A stretch of 64,000 bases of DNA, taken from assembly GCA_029891385.1 (NCBI GenBank), contig CM057227.1:60389567-60453566 (forward strand), written 5' to 3'. This stretch comes from Erythroxylum novogranatense (lineage: Eukaryota > Streptophyta > Magnoliopsida > Malpighiales > Erythroxylaceae). Positions within the stretch are counted from its first letter, which is position 1. The number at the start of each line of letters is the position of its first letter. The notes under the pieces were generated by a model that saw nothing but the letters and a program-made list of their open reading frames with translations, had not been told where the DNA came from and made no database searches. Positions 1 through 10,813 of the stretch are shown here, piece after piece. Both the position numbers and the translations under genes were made by a program.

Positions 1-480
1 GTCCATCCATGCGAAGTGGTTGTCGTTACTTCATTACCTTTATCGATGATTATTCACGATATGGGTACTTGTGGCTGATGAGATACAAATCAGAGCGTTT
101 GAAAAGTTCAAACAATTGAAATGAAGTAGAAAACCAGCTTGGTAAAAGTATCAAAGCATTACGATCCGATCGTGGTGGAGAATACTTAGACCAACAATTT
201 GAGGATTATCTCGAGAGATAATGGGATATTATCTCGATGGACTCCTCCTTACACGCCGCAAAGACAATGGTGTGGCTGAAAGGAGAAATCGAACCTTGTT
301 GGACGTGAGATACGATCAATGATGGGTTTATAAAGTTACCAAAATCGTTTTGGGGGTATCGCTAGAGACATTATTTACTTGTTAAGCGAGTTCCCTCTAA
401 GGCGATTGATGTTACTCCATATGAGATGTGGACTAGCGAAAACCTTATCTTTCTCATCTGAAAGTATGGGGTTGTCACCT
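1..480 (+). pseudogene. Copia integrase core remnant (element A)
   Basis: Reading across frames gives fragments of the Copia integrase core: the FITFIDDYSRY-type segment near 35-65, the catalytic-region SDRGGEYLDQQ-like stretch near 165-200, and GVAERRNRTLLD near 270-305. These match the continuous integrase of element B (7712-8499, minus strand) segment by segment. Several one- or two-base losses break the frame, so no ORF survives. In life this enzyme inserts the element cDNA into host DNA. The 5' part of the domain lies outside the window. Confidence 0.8.
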
Positions 481-779
481 TCGTGAAGCGGATTGATCGA
501 GATAAGCTTGAAGCAAAGTCGACAAGTGTTTGTTTGTAGGATATCCTAAAGAGACCATGGGATATCAATTCTACCTTCTTTGAGGAACAAAGGTGTTTGT
601 TTCAAAGCATCTTTCTCTTAGAGAAAGAGTTTCTTCTGAAGAGGGCGGTGGGAGCAAAAGTCGAACTTGAAGAAGTTCAAGATGCTCAACAGAACCTGAG
701 ATCAATTTGCACGAACACGAGGCATCACTCATTCGGATGAAGTAGCAGTTCAACCTTCTGTGACACCACGAAGTTCGTA

Positions 780-2330
780 GGTCAAGTAGGATGCGCCTTG
801 TTCCGAGAGATATGGATTTCGTAAGTGAGCAGAATGACGTATTGCTCATAGAAGATGATGAGCCTGCTACTATGAAGAGGTTACGAAAAGTTGATGCGAA
901 AAATGGCTTTGTGCCATGAAAGCGAAATGGATTCCATGTACATAAACCAAGTATGGACTTTGGTTGATGCACTGAAGGATAAAACCTATAGGGTGCAAAT
1001 GAGTTTTCAAGAAGAAAACCGACATGGATGGTAATGTGATTACCTACAAAGCAAGGCTTGTGGCGAAAGGATTTCGTCAAAGACAAGGAGTTGACTATGG
1101 CGAGACCTTGACCCGTAGCAATGCTCAAATCCATTCGGATACTCCCAGCCATTGCCGCTCATTATGATTATGAGATATGGCAAATGGATGTGAAGGCGAC
1201 TTTCCTTAAAATCGGCGAGGATGTGTACATGACACAACCAGAGGCTTCACTTCGATGATGGCGAAAAGGTATGCAAGCAAATCCATCTATGGATTGAAGC
1301 AAGCATCCGGAGTTGGAACATCCGTTTTGATGAGTCAATCAAAGAGTTTGGTTTCTCACAAAATCCGGATGAACCTTTGTGTGTACAAGAAGGTTAATGG
1401 GAATGCAATCGTTTTCCTTGTGTTGTATGTAGATGACAAACATTACTCAAAGCGATGTCTCATTGATGCAATCGCTTAAAATTTGGTTGTCAAGCAATTT
1501 GCGATGAAAGACCTTGGTGAAGCAACTTATATCCTTGGGATAAAGATCTATAGAGATAGATCAAAGAGGTTGCTTGGTCTTTCACAATCATCGTACATAG
1601 ACAAGATGCTAAAGAGGTTTAGCATGGAGCAATCGAAGAGGTTTCTTCCATGTCTCATGGGATAACACTCGAAATCTATGTCTAAGACACAAGATGAGAG
1701 GAAGCGCATGGATCGGATCCTGTATGCATCTGCGGTAGGATCGATCATGTATCTTATGTTATGTACGAGGCCCGATGTATCGTATGCTGCGAGTGTCACG
1801 GCGGATACCAATCGGATCTGGTGAGGTCCTTGGGTGGTATCGAGAATATCCTCAAGTACTGCGAAGGACTAAGGATGTTTTCTTGATATATGGAGATGGA
1901 AATCTCCAGTGGCGAGCATCTGGATGCGGTTTCCAATCGACAAGGATGACTCGGATCGGTCGAGGTTATGTTTTCACGCTAAGCAGCGAGGCGGTCGGTT
2001 GGAAGAGTTCCAAACAAGAGGCGGCTGGCGATTCGACGGCCAGAGCGAGTACATTCTTTGCATCGAGGCGGCAAAGAAGCTGTTTGGATCGAAGTTCATT
2101 TCGAACTTGGTGTGGTTCCTAGGCGTGATGGACCCATCTGGTTGTATTGTGACAACAATGGGGCTATTGCTCGAGCAAAAGAATCGAGGTCTCACCAGCG
2201 ATCTAAACACGTACTCCATGAGATATCATCGATTAGAGATCATTGCTAGAGGTGATGTCGCGATCGAGAGGATTCACATAGCGAACATTCTTGATCCGTT
2301 GTGAAGCCATTGTCACGGAAGAATTTTGAT
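780..2330 (+). pseudogene. Copia reverse transcriptase and RNase H remnant (element A)
   Basis: Pieces in all three plus frames reconstruct the order of a Copia RT-RNase H: YKARLVAKGFRQRQGVDY near 1045-1100, the GLKQAS motif near 1290, LVLYVDD near 1420-1435 (catalytic YVDD box), MKDLGEATYILGIKIYRDR near 1504-1560, and RNase H pieces near 1980-2230 ending NILDPL near 2285-2300. Elements B and C have the same domains. The frame is broken many times, including around 1210, 1270, 1440 and 1660-2000. It cannot make an active enzyme. Confidence 0.85.
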
Positions 2331-2379
2331 TCTCATGTACTCGCATATGGTATTAGATACCAAAGGCGATTGGCTTTAG

Positions 2380-2393
2380 GTCAAGTGGGAGAT
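2380..2393 (+). other. Polypurine tract of element A
   Basis: Purine-rich GTCAAGTGGGAGAT directly precedes the LTR start TGTTAGAG. This is the expected primer site for plus-strand DNA synthesis. The same stretch precedes the 3' LTRs of B (in reverse) and C. Confidence 0.8.
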
Positions 2394-4185
2394 TGTTAGA
2401 GTAGTGCCTAAAAGGCAATCCCTTTAGCGCTTTTTGTTCATAGTCATTTCTGAGACTTTATGAATAAATAAAGAAAGGCATGTTTCATTTATTTGATGTT
2501 CTTTATGAATTGATATTGATCTTTAATCAAATTAATGATGTCCATGATATATGACATAGCATGAAGGAAATTATGATATGATCATAATCTTGAGATTCCT
2601 ATCATGTGCAATTATGTCGATATCTAAATTTTCCTAGTCATAGGATTAATGAGGCCGGACATCATTAATCCGGACAGACTAGCATATGTCATACTCCTTG
2701 ATTGGATCAAGCAGTGGATCTCAGAAACTGTAAATATGAGATATTTAGAGTTGACATATGGATGCTTACTAGTGGTAGTAAGTTCATTGGATGACCTGCC
2801 ATGAGATCATCACATGGATTTAATGTCAGTGATAATCTCATCATAGCAATGGTGCAAGTATCCTTAGACTTGAGGTACTCAAGGATATCTTGAATCTTGA
2901 TCACGTACTGACTCCATTCCTTGTTGCCTTTCAGAGGTTACTCATAGGGTGGTGCTTGGGTACAGCTTGAGGTATTCGAAGGTAATTGAGTAGCCAATAA
3001 AGGATTCATCACTTCTGTGAGAACAGAAGAGATACCCTGGCCTCTTGTCAGGATCATTACTTTAAGTCTCTGGCCAGAGCATGATTATGTCATGAAGAGT
3101 GTCTTCATGGACATATAAAGTAATGAGTCCTCAGACAGGAACTGATTTCACTTGGGCTAGACTTAGTCTAGTAAGAGTTAACATATTAGCCATACTCATA
3201 ACCAAGTGGGGTATAGGATGATGAAAGGACGAATTGCACAGTAATTGTCTATGGAAGGGTTAGTGATCGGTTAGTGATGAATCATCAAACCGATTACTTT
3301 CCGGTCAATTAGGGGTCATGATGTGTTGCTAGATACCGCTCATGACTTGCTCAGTTAATTGTTAATCTAAGTGGCCAACATAACCGGAACCTAAAGGTCA
3401 CACGCATAAAGTGTTTGGAGAATCCGTAAAATAGTATTGGTGAGTTCCAATTATGGAAACAACTGGACTAAATGGATCCCGATGAGATCGAGATATGTCC
3501 CGATGAGATCGCGACATCGATATTGCTGAAAAAGGTTTTCGGTGGTTTTTCCATGCCGGGGCCCGGTAGGACCGACCCCAGTGTGACTGGACCACTTTAG
3601 CAATATATATACATATATATATATGATTAATTAATTAAATAATTAATTAATATATATATATATATGCTTGTCACGTGGATGAAGGAGAGAAGAAGCATGG
3701 AAGCTTCTTTTCCAAGCTTAGTCATCACCTTAATAAATGACTAAAGGACAAAATAAGAAAGGAAGATGAAGATGATCGTATGGCTTTAATAAAAAGGCAT
3801 GAAAGAAAGAGTTTCTTTCACTCTTTGAAGGCTTCATCGTTGGTTTTTGAAAAACCAAAGGAAAAGAAAAGTGTTTCTTTCTCCAAGCCATCATCGATCA
3901 TCTCTTCATCTCGAGGGTTTTGTCATCTCCTCCACGTTAATCCAAGCTCTCGGAGGGACAAAGGTAGGGTCTAGCAAGCTTTATTCATTTCTAGCTATTC
4001 CGGGTCAAAGGTGTTTGATCCGGTTAGGTTTCGATCTCTGCGTGGATACCTTTAGAGATAGTCTCTATTGGCTATTCAGGTTTGAGTTTTCATACCGACA
4101 CGGGATTACGGATTTCGGGAAGGTCCCGGAATAAAAATTTTTGTTTTATTTCTTTGGAACATGTGATGTTCCTCCGGATTTTCCT
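2394..4185 (+). repeat. 3' LTR of Copia element A
   Basis: Starts TGTTAGAGTAGTGCC after the polypurine tract and runs collinear with the ~1.84 kb LTRs of elements B and C. It has an AT-rich (TA)n stretch near 3600-3666. The right end reads TTTTCCT instead of TTTTCCTACA, so the last few bases are lost at the junction with the inverted B LTR. The antisense ORFs here are shadows. Confidence 0.9.
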
Positions 4186-4187
4186 CT

Positions 4188-4366
4188 GAAGAGAGCTTGA
4201 TCGATGGTGAGAAGAGACTTTCCTTTTTCACCTTAGGTTTTAAGAACTCTTTCTTTAAAACCCATTTATCTTATTTCTCCAAGCCATCTTTCCATAAGCC
4301 TTTTATGCTTTTAACTCATTAAAACACATTTAATGCTTATGGTGACAAGGCTTGTCCACGTATAGC

Positions 4367-4407
<41 letters not shown>

Positions 4408-5944
4408 AAAGCTTCCTCCTCCATACACGTATGCTCATATATATATATATATATATATAAATTTATTCTTTAATTATATATATATATATATATATAAATA
4501 AATGCTGAAGTGGTCCAGTCACACTGGGGTCGGTCCTATCGGCCTACCGAGTCGGTATGGGAAAAACCCCTGAAAACTTTTTTCAACAATATTGATGTCG
4601 CGATCTCATCGAGACATATCTCGATCTCATCAGGATCTATTTAATCCGTTTGCTCTCCATATATTGGAACTCTATCCAAAACTATTTTACGAATTCTCCG
4701 AGACACTTTTATGCGTGTGACCCATTAGGTTCCCGGTTATGTTGGCCACTTAGATTAACACTTAATCTGAGCAAGTCATGAGCGGTATCTAGCAACACAT
4801 CATGACCTCCAATTGACCGGAAAGTAATTGGTTTGACGAATGAACATGTATTCATCATGAACTATATCACGAACCTTTCCATAGACAATTACCGTGCAAT
4901 TCGTCCTTTCACCATGCTATACCCCACTTGGTTATGAGTATGGGCAATGTGTCAACTCTTACTAGACTGACTAAGTCACATCATGACCCCCAATTGACCG
5001 GAAAGTAATTGGTTTGACGAATGAACATGTATTCATCATGAACCATATCACGAACCTTTCCATAGACAATTACCGTGGAATTCATCATTTCACCATGCTA
5101 TACCCCACTTGGTTATGAGTATGGGAAATGTGTCAACTCTTACTAGACTGACTAAGTCAAATCTAGTCCAAGTGATATCAGTTCTTGTCCTGGGACTCAT
5201 TACTTTATATGTCAATGAAGACATTCTTCATGACATATATGCTCCGGCCAGAGACTTCCAAGTAATGACCCTGACAAGAGGCCATGGGTATCATCTTCTG
5301 CTATCACAGAAGTGGTGAATCCTCTATTGGCTACTCAATTACCTTTGAATACCTCAAGCTGTACCTAATCACCACCCTATGAGCGACCTCTGTAAGGCAA
5401 CAAGGAATGAAATCAAAGCACAGAATCAGTATCCAAGATATCCTTGAGCACCTGAAGTCTAAGGATACTTGCACCATTGCTATGATGAGATTATCACTGA
5501 CATTAGAATAGGACATCCATGTGATGATCTCATAGCAGGTCATCCAATGTACTTACTACCTCTAGTAAGCATCCACATCTTAACCCTAAATATCTCATAT
5601 TTACAGGTTCTGAGATCTACTGCTTGATTAAATCAAGGAGCTTGAGATGTGCTAGTCTTTCTGGATTACCGATGTCCAGTCTCAGTAATCTTATGACTAG
5701 GGATAATTTAGATACTGACATAATTGCACATGATAGGAATCTCAGTAGTATGATCACATCACAATTTCCTTCATGCTATGTCATATATCATGGACTTCAT
5801 TAATTTGCTTATAGATAAATATCCATTTATAAATAATGAACAGCAAGTTAATGAAATATGCCTTTCTTTATTTATTCATAAAGTATGTACACAACTTTGT
5901 ACAAAATGCGCTAAAGGCGATTGCCTTGAGGCACTACTCTAACA
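4188..5944 (-). repeat. 3' LTR of Copia element B, truncated
   Basis: Collinear with 12225-13784. Its inner end, CACTACTCTAACA at 5932-5944, is followed by the reverse-strand polypurine tract. The outer ~284 bp are missing. It contains two AT-dinucleotide tracts (about 4368-4404 and 4436-4498) and a private 181-bp tandem duplication at 4797-5158. Confidence 0.92.
4797..5158. repeat. 181-bp tandem duplication inside the B 3' LTR
   Basis: Two adjacent copies, 4797-4977 and 4978-5158, each running from ACATCATGACC through GACTAAGTC with a few substitutions. The partner LTR at 12818-12998 has one copy. The duplication therefore arose in this LTR after insertion, or during the rearrangement that joined it to element A. 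Confidence 0.9.
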
Positions 5945-5962
5945 ATCTCCCACTTGACCTAA
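5945..5962 (-). other. Polypurine tract of element B
   Basis: Plus-strand ATCTCCCACTTGACC is the complement of GGTCAAGTGGGAGAT and immediately adjoins the inner end of the 3' LTR. It has the same sequence and position as in A and C. Confidence 0.8.
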
Positions 5963-6400
5963 AGCCAATCGCCTTGATATCTAATACCATAGGCGAGTAC
6001 ATGAGAATCAAAACTCTTTTGTGATAATGGCTTTGTCAACGGATCATCAATATTCTGCTTGGTGGGAATTCTCTCGATCTGGACATCACCTCGTCCTATG
6101 ATCTCCCTGATCAGATGATATCTGCGGAGTACATGTTTGGATCGTTAATGAGACCTTGGTTCTTTCGCCTGCGCAATAGCCCCATTGTTGTCACAATACA
6201 ACTGCATAGGCCCATCACTGCTAGGAACCACACCAAGTTCAGTAATGAACTTCTTGATCCAAACTGCTTCCTTCTTTACGCTCAGGCGGCAATGTACTCT
6301 GCCTCGGTTGTTGAATCGGCAGTCGTCTCTTGTTTGGAACTCTTTCAACTAACTGCCCCGCCATTCAGTGTGAATACATAACCTGATTGGGATTTGGAAT
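5963..6400 (-). pseudogene. Copia RNase H (element B)
   Basis: Minus-strand ORF at 6145-6348 plus flanking frames. It reads KEFQTRDD, then KEAVWIKKFITELGVVPSSDG, then LYCDNNGAIAQAKEPRSH, the typical C-terminal RNase H of Copia pol with the YCDN aspartate box. The end toward 5963 gives NIDDPLTK-like and LAYGIRYQGD-like pieces just before the polypurine tract. It degrades RNA in the RNA/DNA hybrid during reverse transcription. Frame shifts at about 6345 and 6145 separate it from the RT part. Confidence 0.85.
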
Positions 6401-7669
6401 CATCCTTATCAGATTGAAAATTGGCATCTGTATACCCACTCACTTTGAGATCTCCATCTCCATATATCAAGAAAACATCCTTAGTCCTTCGTAAGTACTT
6501 GAGGATATTCTTGACAGCCACCCAGTGACCCTCACCAGGATCCGATTGGTATCTGCTCGTAACACTTAGAGCATATGATACATCGGGTCTCGTACATAGC
6601 ATTGCATACATGATAGATCCTACCGCAGATGCATACGGGATCATATTCATGCGCATCCTCTCATCTTGTGTCTTAGGACACATAAATTTCGAGAGTGTTA
6701 TCCCATGAGTCACGGAAAGGTACCCTCTCTTGGATTGCTCCATGCTAAACCTTTTTAGCATCTTGTCTATGTACGTTGATTGTGAAAGACCAAGCAACCT
6801 TTTTGGTCTATCTCTATAAATCTTTATCCCAAGGATATAAGTTGCTTCACCAAGGTCTTTCATGGCAAATTATTTGGACGACCAAATCTTGACTGATTGT
6901 AGCATAGAGACATTGTTTCCTAGCAATAATATATCATCTACATACAGCACAAGGAATACGATTGCAGTCCCATTAACCTTCTTATACACACAGTGTTCAT
7001 CCGGATTTTGTGAGAAACCAAACTCTTTGATTACCTCATCAAAACGGATATTCCAACTCCTGGATGCTTGTTTCAATCCATAGATTGATTTTTGAAGCTT
7101 GCATACCTTTTCGCCATCATAGGAGGTGAAGCCCTCGGGTTGTGTCATATACACATCCTCATTAAATTTCCATTTAGGAAAGTCGTCTTCACATCCATTT
7201 GCCATATCTCATAATCATAATGAGTGGCAATGGCTAGGAGTATTCTAATGGATTTAAGCATTGCTCTTCGGGTCAAGGTCTCGTCGTAGTCAACTCCTTG
7301 TCTTTGACGAAAGCCTTTAGCCACAAGCCTTGCTTTATAGGTAATTACATTACCATCCATGTCGGTTTTCTTTTTGAAAACCCATTTGCACCCTATGTGT
7401 TTGATTCCTTCGGGTGCCTCAACCAAAGTCCATACTTGGTTTTCATACATGGAATCCATTTCAGCCTTCATGGCATGAAGCCATTTCTCAGACTCTGAAC
7501 TCTTCAGAACCTCTTCATAGGTAGTAGGCTCATCATCTTCTATGAGCAATACGTCATCCTGTTCATTTACGAGAAATTCATATCTCTCGGGAACAGAGCG
7601 TATCCTACGTGACCTACGAACTTCGTGTGTTGTAGAAGGTTGAACTGTTACTTCATCTGTATGAGTCAC
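6345..7669 (-). pseudogene. Copia reverse transcriptase (element B)
   Basis: Three overlapping minus-strand ORFs (7145-7669, 6870-7205, 6345-6863) form one RT. In order: WLHAMKAEMDSMYENQVW, KWVFKKKTDMDGNVITYKAR, the GVDYDET motif, [25 protein letters not shown], and VFLVLYVDDILLLG, where YVDD is the catalytic box. MKDLGEATYILGIKIYRDR and IPYASAVGSIMYAMLCTRPD follow. All conserved blocks are recognisable. Two frame breaks near 7150-7200 and 6865-6870 disrupt it, so it is probably not functional. Confidence 0.93.
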
Positions 7670-7711
7670 AGTTTCAGGTTCAGGCAGTTGATCTGCGTCT
7701 GTTCGAGCATT

Positions 7712-8924
7712 TTAAACTTCTTCAAGCTCAATTTTGCTCCCACTGTCTTCTTGTAAAAGAAACTCTTTCTCTAAAAAGACAACATGCTTCGAAACAAACA
7801 CCTTTTGTTCCTTAGCAAGGTAGAATTGATATCCCATTGTTTCTTTAGGATATCCTATGACCAGACACTTTTCAGACTTTGCATCAAATTTATCTGACTG
7901 TATCCGCTTCACATTAGCAGGACAACCCCAAACTTTCAAATGAGTAAGATAGGGTCTTTTGTTAGTCCACATCTTATATGGAGTAACATCAACTGTCTTT
8001 GATGGAACTCTGTTTAGCAAGTAAATAGCTGTCTCGATTGCATACCTCAAAAGGATTTTGGTAACTTTGCAAAGCCCATCATTGATCGTACCATGTCTAA
8101 CAAGGTTCGATTTCTCCTTTCTGCCACACCATTATGCTGTGGTGTGTTAGGAGGAGTCCATTGAGATAAAATCCCATTATCTCTGAGATAATCCAAATAC
8201 TGTTGGTCTAAGTATTCCCCATCACGATCAGATCGTAATGTCTTGATACCTTTCCCAAGTTGGTTTTCTACTTCATTTCTGAATTGTTTGAACTTTTCAA
8301 ATGCTTCAGATTTGTATCTCATCAGATACAAGTACCCATATCGAGAATAATCATCGATAAAGGTAATGAAGTAAAGACAACCACTTCTGGCATGGGTGGA
8401 TATCGGACCACATACATCTGAATGTATTAGGTCTAATACTCCAGTCGCTCGTTCACCCTTTCCCTTAAAAGGTAATTTAGTCATCTTACCTAATATCAAG
8501 ATTTACATGTGTCATATAATTCATAATCAAATGACCCTAAACTTCCACTCTTATGGAGCTTAACTATGCGTCTCTCATTTATATGGCCAAGGCGACAATG
8601 CCATAAGTAAGTTAATTTTAAATTATCTCGTTTATGTTTTTTCGTGTCATTGACATTCATAATTGAATGTGACATATCTAATATGTAAATTCCATTGCAT
8701 AATGTACCAGTACCATAAAGCATTCCATTCAAACTAATAGAACAACCATTGTTACTAAAAGTCACATGAAAACCAGCTCTATTTAAACAAGAAACAGACA
8801 ATATGTTCTTTGTTAATACAGGTACAAAATAACATTCATCCAATTTAATTACGAGCCCAGTGGGGAGTAACAAAAAGTAAGTGCCTACGGCTAATGCAAA
8901 GAACTCTTGCTCCATTTCCCACAC
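7712..8924 (-). pseudogene. Copia GAG-pre-integrase and integrase (element B)
   Basis: Minus-strand ORFs 8496-8924, 8047-8499 and 7712-8050 read in order. The first carries the GAG-pre-integrase block (LWHCRLGHINERRIVKLHKS). The second carries the integrase core: DLIHSDVCGP and FITFIDDYSRYGYLYLM (first Asp), TLRSDRDGEYL (second), and HNGVAERRNRTLLDMVRSMM (Glu). The third is the C-terminal part (VWGCPANVKR, VIGYPKETMGYQFY). The catalytic D-D-E residues are all visible. Frames change at about 8497 and 8048. Protease remnants (LDTGCGSHIC-like) lie just upstream near 9000-9030. Confidence 0.92.
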
Positions 8925-9120
8925 GCAGTCTAATTCTCCCTTAAGTCAGCATCTCTCCCGAGGCCCCTGCATATCATTGCATATGTGTGAGCCACAACCG
9001 GTATCTAATACCCATATGTTATGGTCAGAAACAGTATTAACCTCAATGACAAACATACCTGAAGAAGTCGAGGCATCTGATGCCTTCTTCTGCTTCAATT
9101 CTTCCAGATAGACTTTCTGA

Positions 9121-9875
9121 TTACGCTTCCGGTGGCGGTCTTGTCACAATGGAAGCAAGTTCCTTTAGTGCGATCTCTTTGGTTTTCTTCTTGGCTGCAC
9201 TTCCTTTTGGTTTCTTAGACCTTTTCTTCTTTAGATTCTTTTTCTTTGAACCAGAAGAAGAGGATGCCACCATAAGCACTTGCTTGCTATCCTTCTTGAT
9301 AGATTGCTCTGCTGTCTTGAGCAGATTGATCAACTCAGGGATTGTCGTGGATATTTGGTTCATCCGATAGTTTAACACAAACTGTGAATAACTATCGACA
9401 ATCAACGAAATTAAGTCAACACTTAATTCATAATCCATAACAAAACCTAAGACAGCCAACCTCTCAATATACCCATTCATCTTCAATGCATATTGCACTG
9501 CAAATGAACCTGGAGTCATCTTAGTAGTGAAGAGTAGCATCGAGGTCTCGACCCTTTCAGACCGAGCTTGCTCATCAAACAGCTCTCTAAGATGAAACAC
9601 TATGGTATTAGCATCCATAGACTCATGCTGCTTCTGCAGCTCTGGTGACATCGAGGCAAGCATAAAGCAGGTAGCCATGTCACTGTCTTTAAGATGCTTA
9701 CGATATGCTTCGATCCTCATCGGAATCATCACCGCAGTGGATCGGGAAGTGGAACATCTAGGACATATCCAGTTCCTCGACACGAGAACAATTCTCGATT
9801 TCTCGACCAATCTAGAAAGTTAGGTCCGATTAATTTGTTGGAGTCCATAAGCGGCCAAGTTCACACCGAAGTCAT
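9121..9875 (-). pseudogene. Copia gag (element B)
   Basis: The putative start is the ATG at 9873-9875, where MTSV and then LMDSNKLIGPNFLDW appear after an early frame disturbance. The main ORF (9121-9810) contains the UBN2/DUF4219-type gag core (YRKHLKDSDMATCFMLASMS, then VFHLRELFDEQARSERVETS and NGYIERLAVLGFVMDYELS) and a lysine-rich tail. The nucleocapsid CCHC knuckle, expected after GTCFHCDK near 9150, is damaged. Gag builds the cytoplasmic particle that packages the element RNA. Confidence 0.85.
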
Positions 9876-10062
9876 CTTCAATAACCTATAGGAAAAGAGA
9901 GAAAGAATGTTAGAGTAGAATTACATTCATGATCATAAGGACTTGCATGACATGCATATGGCTCCCACTAGTTTCAAAGAATCCATAACCCTCAGTACGA
10001 ATCCAAGAAACATTATGAAAAAATGTCCTAGTGGGTCGATATCCGACATTATTAAAATGACC

Positions 10063-10447
10063 TTGGATTTACCCAACAAGCCACCTTAGGTCAATCGGTA
10101 GGTATCGGTCATACCAATTACATCATAGATATCCGACATTACTAAAATGACCTTGGGTTTACCCAACAAGCCACCTTAGATCTATCGGCAGGTATCGGTC
10201 ATACCATTTGCTTCATAGATGCAACTATCGACTAGTGCTATCAACTCGAGATGTATGCACACACATTGGGTTATCAACTCTTGATGCGCGTACATCTGAT
10301 GTACACTACCCAATTTCGCCTCTGTCCACGTTGATCTTGAGTTTACTCAACAAATCAACGCTTCTAGTGAAAACCGACCTATTAATCTGAAAATCTTATT
10401 TTCATGGTTCGAACATATCCGTATAGAGTGAGCTTGGGTTTACCCAA
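10063..10447 (-). repeat. Four covarying short hairpins in the B leader
   Basis: Plus-strand positions 10063-10076, 10153-10166, 10337-10350 and 10434-10447. On the element strand these read TTGGGTAAATCCAA, TTGGGTAAACCCAA, TTGAGTAAACTCAA and TTGGGTAAACCCAA. Each is a 5-bp stem with a TAAA loop. The GGG/CCC to GAG/CTC change keeps pairing, and the first copy uses a G-U pair. The surrounding bases, TTGT before and GGTC or GATC after, are partly repeated too. Confidence 0.8.
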
Positions 10448-10659
10448 CAACTCAACTCTATAAGAACTCTGGTTCTCCCCATATTAATGGAAGGCGTTAG
10501 TTTTCATATGATGTGTGAGGATTTTCAGGTCTGATCTCATCTTCTCCTCCAAGCCGTAGGATTATAGTCACCATGACTATATGGAATGATTTAGGGTATT
10601 TCATCAATCACATTGAGTCTATACCTAAAATCATCCATCATCCCACCTTTGCATGTTGT

Positions 10660-10813
10660 AAGTCGACTTGTGTATGTGTAAGTCGACTTATGCTAGTGTG
10701 TAAATCGACTTATGCAGCTGTGCACGAACAAGTCGACTTGTACCATTGTGCAAGTCGACTTATGCGTCTACAGTGCACGGACAAGTCGACTTGTATCTTT
10801 ATTAGTCGACTTA
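10660..10813. repeat. Cluster of seven AAGTCGACTT palindromes in the B leader
   Basis: Seven copies of the 10-bp self-complementary AAGTCGACTT, or a one-base variant (AAATCGACTT, or one lacking the first A), occur within about 155 bp, spaced roughly 20-30 bp apart. Each contains GTCGAC or ATCGAC. The spacers differ. A matching cluster occurs in element C at 29771-29943. Confidence 0.9.

Larger units (their letters stand above)
1..4185 (+). mobile_element. Copia LTR retrotransposon A, 5' part outside the window
   Basis: Plus-strand Ty1/Copia element entering from the left edge. Domain order is integrase remnant, reverse transcriptase, RNase H, polypurine tract, 3' LTR. This order (integrase before RT) is diagnostic of Copia. 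It belongs to the same family as elements B and C: identical LTR start TGTTAGAGTAGTGCC and nearly the same pol. The coding part is full of small indels and makes no long ORF. The LTR stops at TTTTCCT, lacking the final TACA, and passes straight into an inverted LTR of element B at about 4186-4188. Confidence 0.93.

Noticed and set aside
571..1152. 193-codon minus-strand ORF, and similar antisense ORFs in other elements
   Set aside because: They lie antisense to Copia pol and mirror each other between copies (for example 7298-7498 and 32912-33160); they are shadows of the sense coding sequence.
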